From NCBI GenBank assembly GCA_902729315.2, contig LR746272.1, positions 8,550,327-8,614,326 on the forward strand: a stretch of DNA of 64,000 nucleotides, in the 5' to 3' direction. A program made the position numbers and the translations under genes. The notes beneath the pieces are model-generated. The model was given only the letters and a program-made list of their open reading frames with translations. It ran no database searches and was not told the origin of the DNA. Below, piece by piece: positions 34,821 to 48,400 of this stretch. Each line of letters begins with the position of its first letter. Position 1 is the first letter of the stretch. This DNA is from Spirodela intermedia. Taxonomy: Eukaryota; Streptophyta; Magnoliopsida; Alismatales; Araceae.

Positions 34821-36727
34821 ATTAGCTACGAAGGTGGACCGGGATTTCCGTTCTTAGACGGCTTACCAATGAGAAAAGGTGTTGAATGCAGATATGAATC
34901 TTGTGGGGGGACAGAAGGTGATTTGCCTCTTTGTTCCTTTGTCTGGCATGTCGCGTATCATCTGTATCTTATGCCCTGTAGAGAAGAATTAGATGAGGGC
35001 ATATGGCATGCATACTTCAGGAAAAACCATGTACTTCAAAATAATAAACATCTGATTGTAGAGCTCTCCAGTTTAGCAGAATCAGTTTCTTTTTCTTTGT
35101 GAATATACCGAAATTGACAGCTTTTCACTCTCTAAGATGCCAATCTTCTTCTTTATATTTATCAACCGAGTTTCTAAGTGTCAAAAGCGTGATACTTTGC
35201 CATGGAGCCCTATATGTCGTTTATGCACTTCACTTTCCTCCGCTTTCTTCCTGCTTGTCGTTATCTGAAACAGACATGTCAACTCCCAGGAGCTTAAGCT
35301 GTATGGTGTGGCATACCATGAGGGTTACTTTGACTATTATTCAGCATTTTCTGATGATCCTTTCATCACGTGGAGAGCACACTCGTTATTTCTTTTTTCT
35401 GTTTTTGGACAATTAACTGCGGATACTGCAAGGGAGGATGCAGGCATACAGCTTCTTTCTTGTATGCAATAGTGCTCATGACAAAGAAACAATTCTGAGC
35501 TTCTCTTCGCAGGTCCGATACAGTAACTCTCATGCAACATTAGTTAGTGCCTTGTCAATTCTCTTGCAAGAACTTATCCTGCGATTTGATTGTGCAGTAC
35601 ATGGATCTTTGATGAATATTCATTGTGGGATAACTTTATTGTGATATTTTTCTGGGTGAGCCTTCCTTGTCACATACTCTTTGATCTCATTGGTTGGTCA
35701 ATGGTCAATTATTAAGTAAACACTAATTAAGAACTTGCTCTCATGTAGCCCGTTTACCATTTTCTTTTCTAAATCGAATGGGGAAATGGTACTCCTATCA
35801 TCTTACTAATTCAAATCCCACTTGACTATGTTTTCCACCAGTGATAGATTATCCTTTCCCTTTTTGGAGCGCTGTGGTGGATCCTGAATGTGAGTGGATC
35901 TTCCATTGGCCCATTCGCTCTGAGGTGAGAAGCAGCTTTGGTGATTCTGAGGTCTCTCATTGAAGGTTCCATATCCATCTTCTTTAAGGTCATCTTCCTT
36001 GGTGATTCTGGATAGAAATAACTGTACCCAGGTGAAACGGCCAAATAGCTTGAAGAATTGCATAGCGCTGCCTACGCCTGCTTGGGTGGCAGGGCGGAGA
36101 AAGCAACCTACATTACAGAGAAGTATCGCACTCCCCATTTCCGAACAGGCACTCAATCATGGCAGAAAATGTGAACCCTCCACCAAGGAAAGATGACTGT
36201 GAAGACAGTTCATCGTCATCGGCCTTATGCTGTTGATGCAGCAATTCTGACAGTAGCTTTCCAGGTTTATGCCCTAGGAAGAAACTGTCATGTAGAACTC
36301 CAGTCTGTAGGATGATGGAGGAGGAGGCAAACAGTAATGCGGAACTGGGCTCTGTTGCATCTTGTGAACGTGAACTGCTGCTGGATCAAACGGAAACCCT
36401 AAAAAGTGGATTGTGATTGTGCTCATTGTGGGCTCGTTGATGCATGTTTCAGCTGATAGCTCGTGAATAATCCTTCGTGTCTCTCTGGTTTGAGTACTAA
36501 TGAATCTGGTTCGACTAACTTTTATCGACTCCATGGAAGCGTTGACCAATTTCCTTCGCGTGGACTGGTAGTTCAGGCTCAGAGGAACGGTGGACGAGAG
36601 GTATGGGGGTCTCACAGAGTCCGCAGCTCTGTCCTCACCTTCCATTCCGGTCGTCCGTCGTCTTCCTCCCCAGCTCAACGGTCAATTCTGCAACTACCTT
36701 TCTACTCATGCTACTTCCCCACTGCGT
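34821..36727. other. Intergenic region PEX7 / cysteine protease
   Basis: AATAAA at 35043-35048 is a plausible PEX7 poly(A) signal. The rest has no assigned gene. A minus-strand frame open from 36385 to 36113 (91 codons, no early ATG) and neighbouring minus frames have protein-like composition, but I could not join them into a recognisable product. Confidence 0.5.
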
Positions 36728-36735
36728 GTATATAC
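36728..36735 (+). promoter_or_regulatory. Possible TATA box, cysteine protease
   Basis: GTATATAC about 45 bases before the start codon. Weak match and very short leader. Confidence 0.35.
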
Positions 36736-36779
36736 GCTGCCATGGGAGCTCTTCCAGATGAACCCATCGCTGTTCCAAG

Positions 36780-38617
<1,838 letters not shown>

Positions 38618-38652
38618 AGATGACGGAAACCCCTTTCCGGGTTTCGATCACG

Positions 38653-38658
38653 AATAAA
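38653..38658 (+). terminator. Polyadenylation signal, cysteine protease
   Basis: AATAAA 36 bases after the protease stop codon. Confidence 0.5.
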
Positions 38659-39701
38659 TGATCCAAACAGAGAAGATGGGAACCCCCACCAGCTTGTAAT
38701 CCCTCTTCGCTCGCCGTCAACGGGACGCAGCTGACGGCACAAGATCTTCGTTTGAACGTGCTCCCGGAAACCGGGAATTCCATAATCTGGATCGGATGTG
38801 GAATCTCGGCTTTAATCTGGAATGTGCTTCCTTTAATACGGATCCAGTCATTTATCTTATTTTTTCTTTCATTATCGTGACCTTAAAATCATTTTTATTC
38901 TGATAAATTATTGGCTATGCTTCCATACCACCTCTCTCTCTCTCTCTATCTCTATCCCCTCATGAACACAACTCTAGCTTGATGGATTATTCTCTAGAAA
39001 AATGGTTGGCATGTTTGTGAAAGAGAGAGGGAAGGGGGGGAGAGAGAAATGGGTTTTTCAATTTATATTATATATTGACCACAGTTGACTAGTTTAAGTG
39101 GGTGTAAATAGAGTCTCATAGATTTTCAGAGTATAGAACTAAATTTGGGAAACAAAAAAATTATTGCGCTCCCGTTGACTTTCATAATGTTTAACTTGTT
39201 GAACTCATTTTTGTTCACTTGGCACACGATTGCGTTGACTTCACATCACAAACTGGATAAGTTTTCCTTTTTTCGGTATACACCTCCGACAGAGGCAGAT
39301 ATAAATTCTAGGTACAATAAAATGAAGATTTGAGTACATAATTTCTTTAAATAGCGGAGCGAACAGGACTCAAAGTAATACGATTAAAATCTAAGGTTTT
39401 TTTTTATAAATTCCTATTTATAATAACATTTTTTTAAAATTAATTATAAATGATGAATAAATAGGTAAGAAAAAAAAGAGTACAGGGGGAGAGTATTCGA
39501 GAATTACTGAAATCAGTATCCCGGCAAAACCAAAGGACCGTGGAAATGAGCGGTCCGTGAAAGCCGTCGGTAGAGGAACACGTGCCGCTCCCTGGGAGGA
39601 GGAGAGCCGTGACATGGGCGGTTAAGCTCACCGCATTCTCACTCAAAGTTCAGCGAGAAGCGGCGAGGAAGACGGAGGCGGCTGCACAGAACCACACAGC
39701 C
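38659..39701. other. Intergenic region protease / plastid protein
   Basis: No gene recognised. It contains a (CT)n tract at about 38,935-38,955 and four W-box hexamers within 166 bases: TTGACC at 39075, TTGACT at 39085, 39175 and 39235, all plus strand. The final 150 bases are likely the 5' UTR of the next gene. Confidence 0.55.
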
Positions 39702-42413
39702 ATGCGGATGGCTGCGTCCTGCGCCGCCGCTTCTCTCTCCTCCTCCTCCTCCTCCTTCTCCCCGGTGAGCTCGTCCTCTCCGATCGTATTTGACAACTTG
39801 GCAGCTCCTTCGCTGTGGCAGAGTTGCCGGCGGCTTCCTTTGTCCTGTCACACGACGCGCAGAGCATCGCCTCTCCTCCGGCTCCACGTTTCCCGTCTAT
39901 CGCTTGGGCGATGCGCCGCTTCCGCTGGCCCGCAACCTCCGCCGCCGGAGGGTCCCTTTCCAGAGGAATCTAACCGCACCGGAGGAGGTGTCTTTCTCTT
40001 CTCTTCTTCCCGCTTCTATTGACCGCTCAATTGCCTTAGGTTTAGTTCCCTATCTGTCTTTCGATGCGTGGAAGAGTCTCTTCGACGCAGGGAATTCGTT
40101 ACGGTTCTATATGCTCGCAAAGCGGTTAAATCTCTGAATTTCTGTTTTTAATTTGATTTCCTTTGTCATTTATTCGTTAGCTTGTTAAGGTTTTCTGAAA
40201 ATCCCTTTGGATTACACTTGAACTCTGATACTTAATTTGAAACATAGAAACTTGTGTAACCATCGACATGAAACATAATCTTTCACAAGTAACTAGCCCT
40301 CTAGAACAACTCTAAGAGCTGTTCTGTGCCCGGTTTTCTCATTCAAGTCTGAATAATACTAAAAAAATAATTTCCTGGGCCTAGATGGTGATAAGGTTAT
40401 TTGAATTTTGAAACGACCAGCTCACGATGCATGATAGTTGGCAGGTTGGAACTATAAGTATCATAAGGAATCATCAATATAACCCTGAACAAGAAAAACT
40501 GCGAGTTGTTACATAATCTACCAAGAAGATGGTTGAAGAGTTCCTTTTCCTCCAATAGAAGATGACCTAGTTTCCCTGCTTCTTCTTTCGCATTACATTT
40601 TTTTGACTTCGTAGCAAGGAACGTACTAAAAATATATAATCTACCTGACGGAAATGAACAGAAAGAATGGCACTGGAAGAAATCCATAGAAGCAATAGAA
40701 GAAAGGGTCAGATGTACAAGAAACTCCTTTGCTATTGAATTTCAGTCGACATAGTTAGCACTAAAATTTTTGCTCTTTCCTAACTCTTGTGTTTCACACA
40801 GAAACCTATTTTCGTAATGCTTTGATTGCTAAACTGAGTTATTGTATCGTGAATCACAAAATCCTCTGGAATGTTGCACTTCAAAATGTCTGTGGCCTAC
40901 TCTCTACAGCGATGCCCTGCGAAGTTATGATTCAGACATCATCTTTTATTTTTCGCTGAGGCTAAGATAACAAATCTTTCATCAGATGGAACAAAATCTC
41001 TTGAAGCCAGTCTACAAGTTAAGGTTAATATGATTATCAGGCATGTGCTTGAAAATATTCACCTTGAAAACTTCCTTTTTTTATCTACAATCCGCTGGAG
41101 AAGGAAGAAACACAAAAAAAATACTGAATTGTAACATAGTCGTAGATATAAACTTAGGAAATCGAATTAGCTTTCTTCAATATTGAATTTTTTTCTAAGA
41201 GCAAACTATGAGAAGCTCAAACAAAAACGTACGTAATGGCCAAAAAAGATAAAACTGTCGATATCTTAAGGCTTGTGTTGTGTGAGATGCAATGATCCAT
41301 AAGGAGAGGACCTCTGGGATAAGAGAAGACGCTTGGTGATAACGGAGATAATGATAAAAAAAGATAAAACTGTGGTCATAAGAAGAGGGTCTCAGAGAAA
41401 ACCAAACAGGAGAGAGTTATTGTCAAGCTGCAAGTTATCATCAGCTATAGGTATTGCTCCCTAGAAATTGAGTAGAAAGTTTCTCTCAGAGTGACCAGCC
41501 CTTCTATGTTCTACAAAATGCTGAAAAACCTTAGTGTTTTGTGTATAACAGCGGATATAGGATCTCTTCTCTTCGCATGAGGGTCCTTGTCAAGCTCCAA
41601 GTTGTCATCAAGTAACACTCCTTTCCTCCAAGGAAAGTGAGTAGGAAGTTTTTTATCAGAGTGAGGTTCCCCTCTGTGTTGCACAAGATGCTGAAACTCT
41701 AAAGTTCTTGGTACAATAGTGGAGATGGGTTCTCTTTGCAGGAGGCTGTGCCACTTGATGGGCTTGTGTGCGGATGAATTCTACTGTCAGTCTAGGCTGT
41801 GTTGGAGTTGATTGGTTTTTCGGCTGAAAAATTAAAATGAGACTATAAAAATATTATCTTCTCCGTGAATCGGTGATAGTCAAGGCTAACTAATGACTTT
41901 ATATTGGATCACACTAATCTTGATCCAAATCGACCATTTATTAGATCGAAATTGTATGGGTCTGCTAAGTGTGACCAGAATCTACAGCCTAACGGCTGTT
42001 GTTGTACCCATAGACAAGGCATGGATGCGGGCCAGATCTACTCTTGTAGAAGGCCAATACTGGCTGGGAAGGGTGTGCCAAAGCTTGGATCATGCTACAT
42101 TGAACGTTCAAGGAAGTACAGAGAGGGTGATATTGGTGGGGAGGGGCGATGGCTTTGTTCACGAACCAGAAGATCCACCATAGATCACTACTATGTTGGA
42201 TTGGAGGAACCCTTCCTATTAACTTTCCACTTCTTTTCTTCTCATTTCTGTATTTATTTATTTCATGCCCATTTTGCAGGTCTTCTGGAGGCGTTTTCCA
42301 GGTCCCAGGATGTTCTTCGGGTGTTCTTCGGCGTCCTCTTTTGGATGTCTTTGTTCTTTTGGTCCTGTGCATGGGATGGAAGAAGCAGTATCGGACCGAA
42401 CAAGAGATCTTGA
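39702..42413 (+). CDS. Probable plastid-targeted single-pass membrane protein, unknown
   Basis: Two exons, 39702-39987 and 42280-42413, join in phase 1 to give 139 residues. Residues 1 to about 60 are Ser/Ala-rich with basic residues and no acidic ones early on (MRMAASCAAASLSSSSSSFS), typical of a chloroplast transit peptide. A proline-rich stretch (PQPPPPEGPFPEESN) follows. Exon 2 supplies LLEAFSRSQDVLRVFFGVLF, one hydrophobic helix (VFFGVLFWMSLFFWSCAW) and a short basic tail ending KRS. I do not recognise a named family. The acceptor (attttgcag|g) is good; the donor G|GTGTCT is weak but is the last GT that keeps the frame before a stop at about 40,020. The intron is 2.3 kb and carries an internal duplication. 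The exon pairing is inference. Confidence 0.6.
41421..41740. repeat. Diverged tandem duplication, ~160-base unit
   Basis: Two units, starting ttgtcaagctgcaagttatcatca at about 41,421 and ttgtcaagctccaagttgtcatca at about 41,588. Both continue through agtagaaagtt / agtaggaagtt, tctcagagtga / atcagagtgag and acaaaatgctgaaa / acaagatgctgaaa. They lie within the intron of the plastid-protein gene. Confidence 0.8.
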
Positions 42414-43842
42414 TCGAGAAGGTGGCGGCTTCTTGGATGCATCAGTGCAAACATCTGCTAGAAATTGCAGAATATAAATATACACAGGTAAAGCTCGAGG
42501 CCTCAACCAGTGTTCTGTCCTTCTTCCCTGAAAACCTCAGGGCGGATCTTGTGTTATTCAAGTTATGCAGTGGCTCTGAGATTGTGACGTTTGGCTCATT
42601 GAATAGATATCACGGATTGCGCATCAAAGCATCAAAGTCTTCACTGATTTTCAATGCATCCTTTTTCTTGTGAATGATTGCGGACAACTCCTTATTTGAT
42701 AAATGGCTTTCAGGTTCGATTTGTCTTTATTTCAGAACATAATTCTGAGAAATTAAAAAAAAAGAAGAAGAGTAATACTGGGTCAGACGGCGATCATCTG
42801 ACCCCTTGCAATATATGGAAAGTTGGGTTTTTTTCCCTTGGAAATCATGACCCTGATGCTGAATTCCTGAAGTAGCACTTATTCTCAATCACTTCCAAGC
42901 CTCTTGTGGGTATATTTACTACTTGAAGTCATCTTTTGCGGCCATCTCTCAGCCATCTTACTCTTCGATTCGTCCATATTTATCAGGGCCCCTATCGAAT
43001 GCCTCTGGTGGGGAGCGGCCCAAGTGATGGAAAGAGGCTTCATGAGTCAACACCGGGGTTTGGCACAGTGGTGAGAGACCCGTAGTCAACTCTGTTTGGT
43101 AGCCATCCACTGCGTTTGTCCGGAGCCAGGGCTCGGAGAGAGAGAGAGAGCGAGGGAGCTGAGGCAAAAGGGATCACAAAGTGTGGTTAGGCCAGTGAAG
43201 CGTGGTCCCTTGGGGGGGCAAAACTACGTTCCTGGATCGGGCCGACAGACCACACTAGCTTTCGGCTGAAAGGTCCAACTGCTCTGGTCCTCTCCGGGGC
43301 GAAGAAATGATACAATAACGCGTGTACAAAAGGATGTTTTTGTAGTGCGCCCTCGCTAAATCCAACGCTGTTATCACAAATGACGGCGGCGGCGGCAAGC
43401 ACTTGTTCCTTGAGCCACTCCGGCAGACGGCGGCGCAGTCATGGCAGATGGGTCCTCTCCGGCAGTTTTCAGGCTTGACCATGGCGTGCAGATGCATTAA
43501 CTTCTGAAGGCGGGGGCAGAACAAGACGTCGAGTTAGAAACAATTCAAGAAATCTGAAGGCGGAGATTCTAGTCTTTATGGCTACCGATGACCCGAGAGG
43601 GAGCCCCACCCCCGCCGCCGGCAGATTCTTTGCCCCTCCTGGCGGGTCATCCATCCCCATAGAGGGATTGGGACGTGAAGAGGAGGATCATCATCATCAT
43701 CGTCATCATCACCGCCTGCTCGTATCCTCGTCTCTTCGACAGATAGTAGTAATCTGCGCCGAATGAATTTATACAATTCCTTTTGTTTGTCCCAATTTTC
43801 TGCTCTGCTCTCGTTGACCCTCCATCGTCGCCGCTGCCGTAG
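42414..43842. other. Region between plastid protein and DUF688 gene
   Basis: The first part is presumably the 3' UTR of the preceding gene. A minus-strand frame at 43255-43524 encodes a Cys-containing anonymous peptide (CRRGPICHDCAAVC) without a known domain. A (CATCAT)n-like stretch lies near 43,690. No gene is called. Confidence 0.5.
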
Positions 43843-45328
43843 ATGGAGGCCAAGCGGCTGGACTTGGACGCCCCCCTTCTCTCCGTCCGCCGGTTCGCCT
43901 CCTCTGCTCCGGCGCCACGGCCGCCGTCTTCGCCGTCCACCTGCCGGAAGGCCGCCCCCCCCTTCTACAGGTCGGATTTGAAGTCGGGGCCAGTGGGGAA
44001 CCCCGGCGTGGTTCCCTTCCTCTGGGAGCAATCCGCCGGCGAGCCCAAGGACAAGCCCAAGGCCAATCCCGCGGCGGCGGTGCAGGCGCTCCTGGGGGCG
44101 GAGCACCGGACCCGCGGTGGCGACCCGGACGAGGACGACGACGATGGCATCGCCGACGCCCTCGAGACGCTCTCCCGCACCGAGTCCTGTTTCATGACCT
44201 GCAGCATAAGCGGTACGGCCGGCGGCGAGATTGACGGGCGAGCGCCGCCGCCCGGTAGATTCTCGGAGGACCCTCCGGGAAGAGACTTCGTGATGGGCCG
44301 CTTCCTCCCCGCTGCTCAGGCAATGGCTTCCAGCGCGCCGCAGAGCGCCCCGAGGAGGCCCCCGGTGCTCCGACGCCCCGCCGCAGAGTCACCGGCCGCC
44401 ACCTCGCCCCACCAGCGCAGGCCTAGTTACTCCCTCGAACAAGCTTCTCTTCCCCACAGTGACATCGGGGAAGACGACGACGACGACGACGGCGGCGACG
44501 TTCGCCATCTTTCGCTTCAAGGATGCGGCTTGCTTCCGATGCTCTGCATGAAGGGATCCTATCTTCTGGGTCCTCTCTCAGGGACGAAGACGAGGGGTCG
44601 CATGCCTGCGGCAGCAGGCCGGAGTTCGCTCCTCCCTCAGCAGCAGCAGCAGCGCAGAGCTCCCCTCCGAGCCTCCGCAAGCGACGCAGAAGATGAGGTA
44701 GGGCAGTGGGCACACTTCTCCTTCTCTTCTCTGCCGGAGGATTCGCTCACAGTTGCTTCTTACCGCGCAGCACATCTGGGAAGAGGTCTACGAGCACAAG
44801 CTGGGACGAGTCCGGCAGAAGCTCGGGGAGGAGGCCAGCAGGTGGACCAGCGAGTCCAACCAGCTCTCCTTCTGGAGCGACTCCCCCACGGCCGACGGGT
44901 CCTCCTCCTGGAGGCGCTCCACCGGCGGCGGCGGCGGAGCCCCGAGGCCGATGATTGAGGAGACGGGCGACGGCGATTCCATACCTAAAGCAGGGGAGAA
45001 ACCGAGTCTAGGACACAGAGCCGTTAACTCTGATGAACAACTGCGCCTTCTTGATGGCGGAGGGAAGCAGACCATGGATGATGCTCTGCCGGCTCCTCTT
45101 CCCCCACCTCTGCCGGAGTCTCCCTCAGACTCATGGCTGTCGCGCACCTTGCCCACTGTTGCCTCAAAGGGCTCCGCCCCATTGCCATTCCTTGGTATCC
45201 AGCTTGGCCGTAAGAAGCAGACCACGGGGGCATCATCAACAGATTCCAGGGTGGGGAACTATAACCAAGGAGAGGGCGACGACCATGGACAAGGTGCAGT
45301 TTTGGTAAACCCTGTAAACGGGGATTGA
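43843..45328 (+). CDS. DUF688 family protein
   Basis: 470-residue plant-specific protein of unknown function. Exons 43843-44697 and 44771-45328; the 73-base intron (GTAGGG...GCGCAG) is phase 0. The N-terminal family signature is clear: RLDLDAPLLSVRRF at residues 4-17, then PPFYRSDLKSGPVGNPGVVPFLWEQSAGEPK at about residues 43-73 in two conserved blocks. The middle is low-complexity and rich in Pro, Ser, Arg and Ala, with acidic runs (PDEDDDDG, GEDDDDDDGGD) and a CAG-coded poly-Gln. The second exon begins HIWEEVYEHKLGRVRQKL and ends with the conserved-type block SDSWLSRTLPTVASK. No signal peptide or membrane segment; probably intrinsically disordered. The start ATG is the first in frame and gives the family N-terminus. 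A long antisense open frame (43582-44106) is a shadow of the GC-rich codons. Confidence 0.88.
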
Positions 45329-45383
45329 CTGCTCCCCTCCTGCTCTGCTCTAAGATGATTATAGTGATGTATGGCCGGGTAAT

Positions 45384-45495
45384 GGGGGGCACTGAGTTCC
45401 TCTGCTCCTATGTGATATCAGACCAGGCACTGGGGAGCACTGGGTTCCTCTGCTCCTATGTGATATCAGACCAGGCACTGGGGGGCACTTGCTTC
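45384..45495. repeat. 48-base tandem repeat in the DUF688 3' flank
   Basis: Two nearly identical 48-base units (ggcactg.gttcctctgctcc, tatgtgatatcagaccaggc) and a partial third, 55 bases after the DUF688 stop codon. Probably within its 3' UTR. Confidence 0.9.
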
Positions 45496-48400
45496 CCTTG
45501 TTACATGGTAGCAGATAATCCTTCTGTCGCTGTCAAGTGATGAGAGATTGATCTCTCTCAGTCAAACTTAACAGAATGCGTTCGATCCAAGAATTCTCTT
45601 GTTCATATGTTTGCGTACTGTTTATCGCTCAAGATGAACGCCTTCACCAAGATCAAGCTGAATGTGATAGTTTTAAAGCCGGCGTTCACTTATTCATGGA
45701 TTTCCTTGGCTGAAGATTGCTGCCGAATCCTATCAATGGATCTGCATCTTCTTCCTAAGAGGTTTCCAACCTGCTTTCTTCCATTGGGGAAAACGAATCA
45801 TTATGATATCCGTGCGACAATGATCCCACGCATTCGTCCCCAGGCCATCTAAAGAAAGAACACTGAGCTTAGTTACAACTTTGAAGTGTTCTACAATGAT
45901 TCAGGTAGATAAATAGTGGGTTTTGATCAAATCCAGAAAGCTAACTAGGCCAGATGAAAGCCAAATATTTAGAAAAATAATCTGGTCAGGATTCTCAAAC
46001 AATCTGAAAGATTCGTGATGCTCAAAGTTGTAAAGCAAATAGTAATTTCAGAATGCATGAAATGGGGGATGTGGAATGTGCAAGTTATATCTCTATGCAT
46101 AACGCAATCAGTAAAATGGATTTTTTTTACTCTATAAAGTAACAGGATAACAAAATAGATATTAAATCAGGCAAATTATATTTAATAATACACAGTTCCG
46201 ATTGTGTGACACAATAATATCATTTTATTGTATGCGCGTCAACAAAAACAAGATATATCACCTCAAATGCAAGGACAAATTATTGATACCAGTCTTTTCT
46301 ATTAATAAGATAGTAGAGGAGATCAAATTAGACATTTGAATGGCATCCACTGTCCGTATATCACCAAGCATGAATTTCATAACAGCGTACAGAAAATTCA
46401 AGGATCAGTGAGGAGATGCTTCTATGAAAAAAAAAGAGAAGACAAGGGGTTGAGAGCTCTGTGCAGAACAACGAAAATTCTCTATCTATCGTAAAATCAT
46501 TTCTCCTGAACACGATTTCGGGGGTACACTTGCCAATAAAAAGATGTAATAGGCAAACATCTCCACACAGGCTTCTCTAACTTAGCAAGTTCATGTCACT
46601 TGGGTCTTGTCATTCTGCATAATCATGTTGCTAGAAGATTAAATATGAGACATAAAATACAAGTTAATAAAGTGAATTTTCTGCATGGGTTTCTTTCCTT
46701 AAAGGCACAGAAATTCATGAGGTGGCAGTTAAAAGTTAAGATTATTTTAAAAAATTATGCATACGATGAAGATTTATTCTAGGAAAACAAATACAAAACC
46801 TCTTCTTCCAATAGATTATCTGATATTTGGAATCCACCACTTGGGGATTAAAACAAAATAGAAAAGAGGTAGAGAAATGATCCCGACACCTTTTATCTCA
46901 AGAGAACCCGGAATTAATGGGATGTGAAAGGAGAAGGTCATCTAAAGGATGAAGAACATTACACTAGAGATAATAAGTATTGACGGCGGTTTTTCCCTTT
47001 TCCATAATTCACAATCGGCATCAATAGATCGTTCCCTATTTATTAAATCGGATGTGGTCTCAGTTGAGGCCACTGCCCTAGGTACCGGACATTTTCACTT
47101 ATCTTAACCTGGAAAGCTGGTAACAGTTTTCATGGAACCCAATTTACGCTATTGAGTTTACCGATGATACAGACGACAGAGGAACGGAATCTGACAGAGA
47201 TGGAGGAGAGAGTCCCCAATTACAGGTGCAGGACAACAGTGTCGACGGAAAATTGCAAGAAGGATAGATACGCCGTCATTCTGGATGCGTTCACCTTGAA
47301 AGAAGGCGACCACGGATTTCCCAAGCTTAATGATATAATGAGCACACAGATTCCAGGGTGGGAGACAAATAAGACTGACCCACCTTCGATGTGATATGAA
47401 CATCGTCTAGAAAAGGCACTTCCGGCCAAATTCATTTATAGTTCAGCAGTAATCCTGCATATCAGTGAAAAATGAACATATAATTTATCAGATGATCGTC
47501 TACGATCGGAACAACCAAGCGACTAATGTTCGAGGGAGAAGGCAAAAGGAAAGCGAGCCAACGCCTAGAAACCAAAGGTGCGACAGACGGCGCAGGGGCT
47601 GAGGCGTCACTATCCCCGGAAACGGACTCACAATGTAAGAGCAACGTCCGCCAATTGTCCGGCAGCAGCCGCGCCCCGCTCGGGCTTTACACGAGGGAGA
47701 AGAGTACGGGAGGCTTCAGCAATGAGGGAATGGAGGGGCCAAGAGGAGAACCCAGAAGCAAGCGAGCCCGGCAGCTCCCGGAGGCGGCGGGGAGAAGAAC
47801 CCGCGGCAAACGGGGAGAAAGCGGCTTCGCCGAGAAAGGACTCGGAATTGTGGGTCGGGCAGCAAATTCCCACATTATTGGCCCAATAGAGACCTCTTTT
47901 TTGGGCTTCTACCCTAAAAAACAGAGGGGAAGCATTACTAGTTTTTAATACATAAAATAAATGCTAAATGTAATTAAATATCGAGAGCATAAAAAATAGA
48001 TTATAATAATTATTTTGGGACTTGGACGCCTCATTGAAAGATAAAAAAGCATCAATAATTCACTCACGCATAGATCTAAAATTAAATAATCGAATTATGT
48101 ATTTATTTACTAATTTATATATTTAATTTGGACGAAGAAGAAGGGTCGGTGATGAACACGTCAATCAGGGAGACCAGAAGCTAGAATCTTCAGATATGCA
48201 TGCATAATCGTCGGCGATCTGGACAAAGAGACAAGAGGAGAGAGAGAGAGAGAGAGGACCCAGCCAACTGGCTGATCACGATACCTTCTTTCGTGGAGGG
48301 AGAGAGGGGAATCGTCCTGTCGAAGATGACTGGTGGAAACAGATCGACGCTGAAGACGTCAGAGAGCTCCCTTCAGTGGTGGCCAAAGCTCCTCGCCGGC

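Noticed and set aside
43582-44106. 174-codon minus-strand open frame
   Set aside because: Antisense to the DUF688 start region, low-complexity Arg/Gly composition, no domain.
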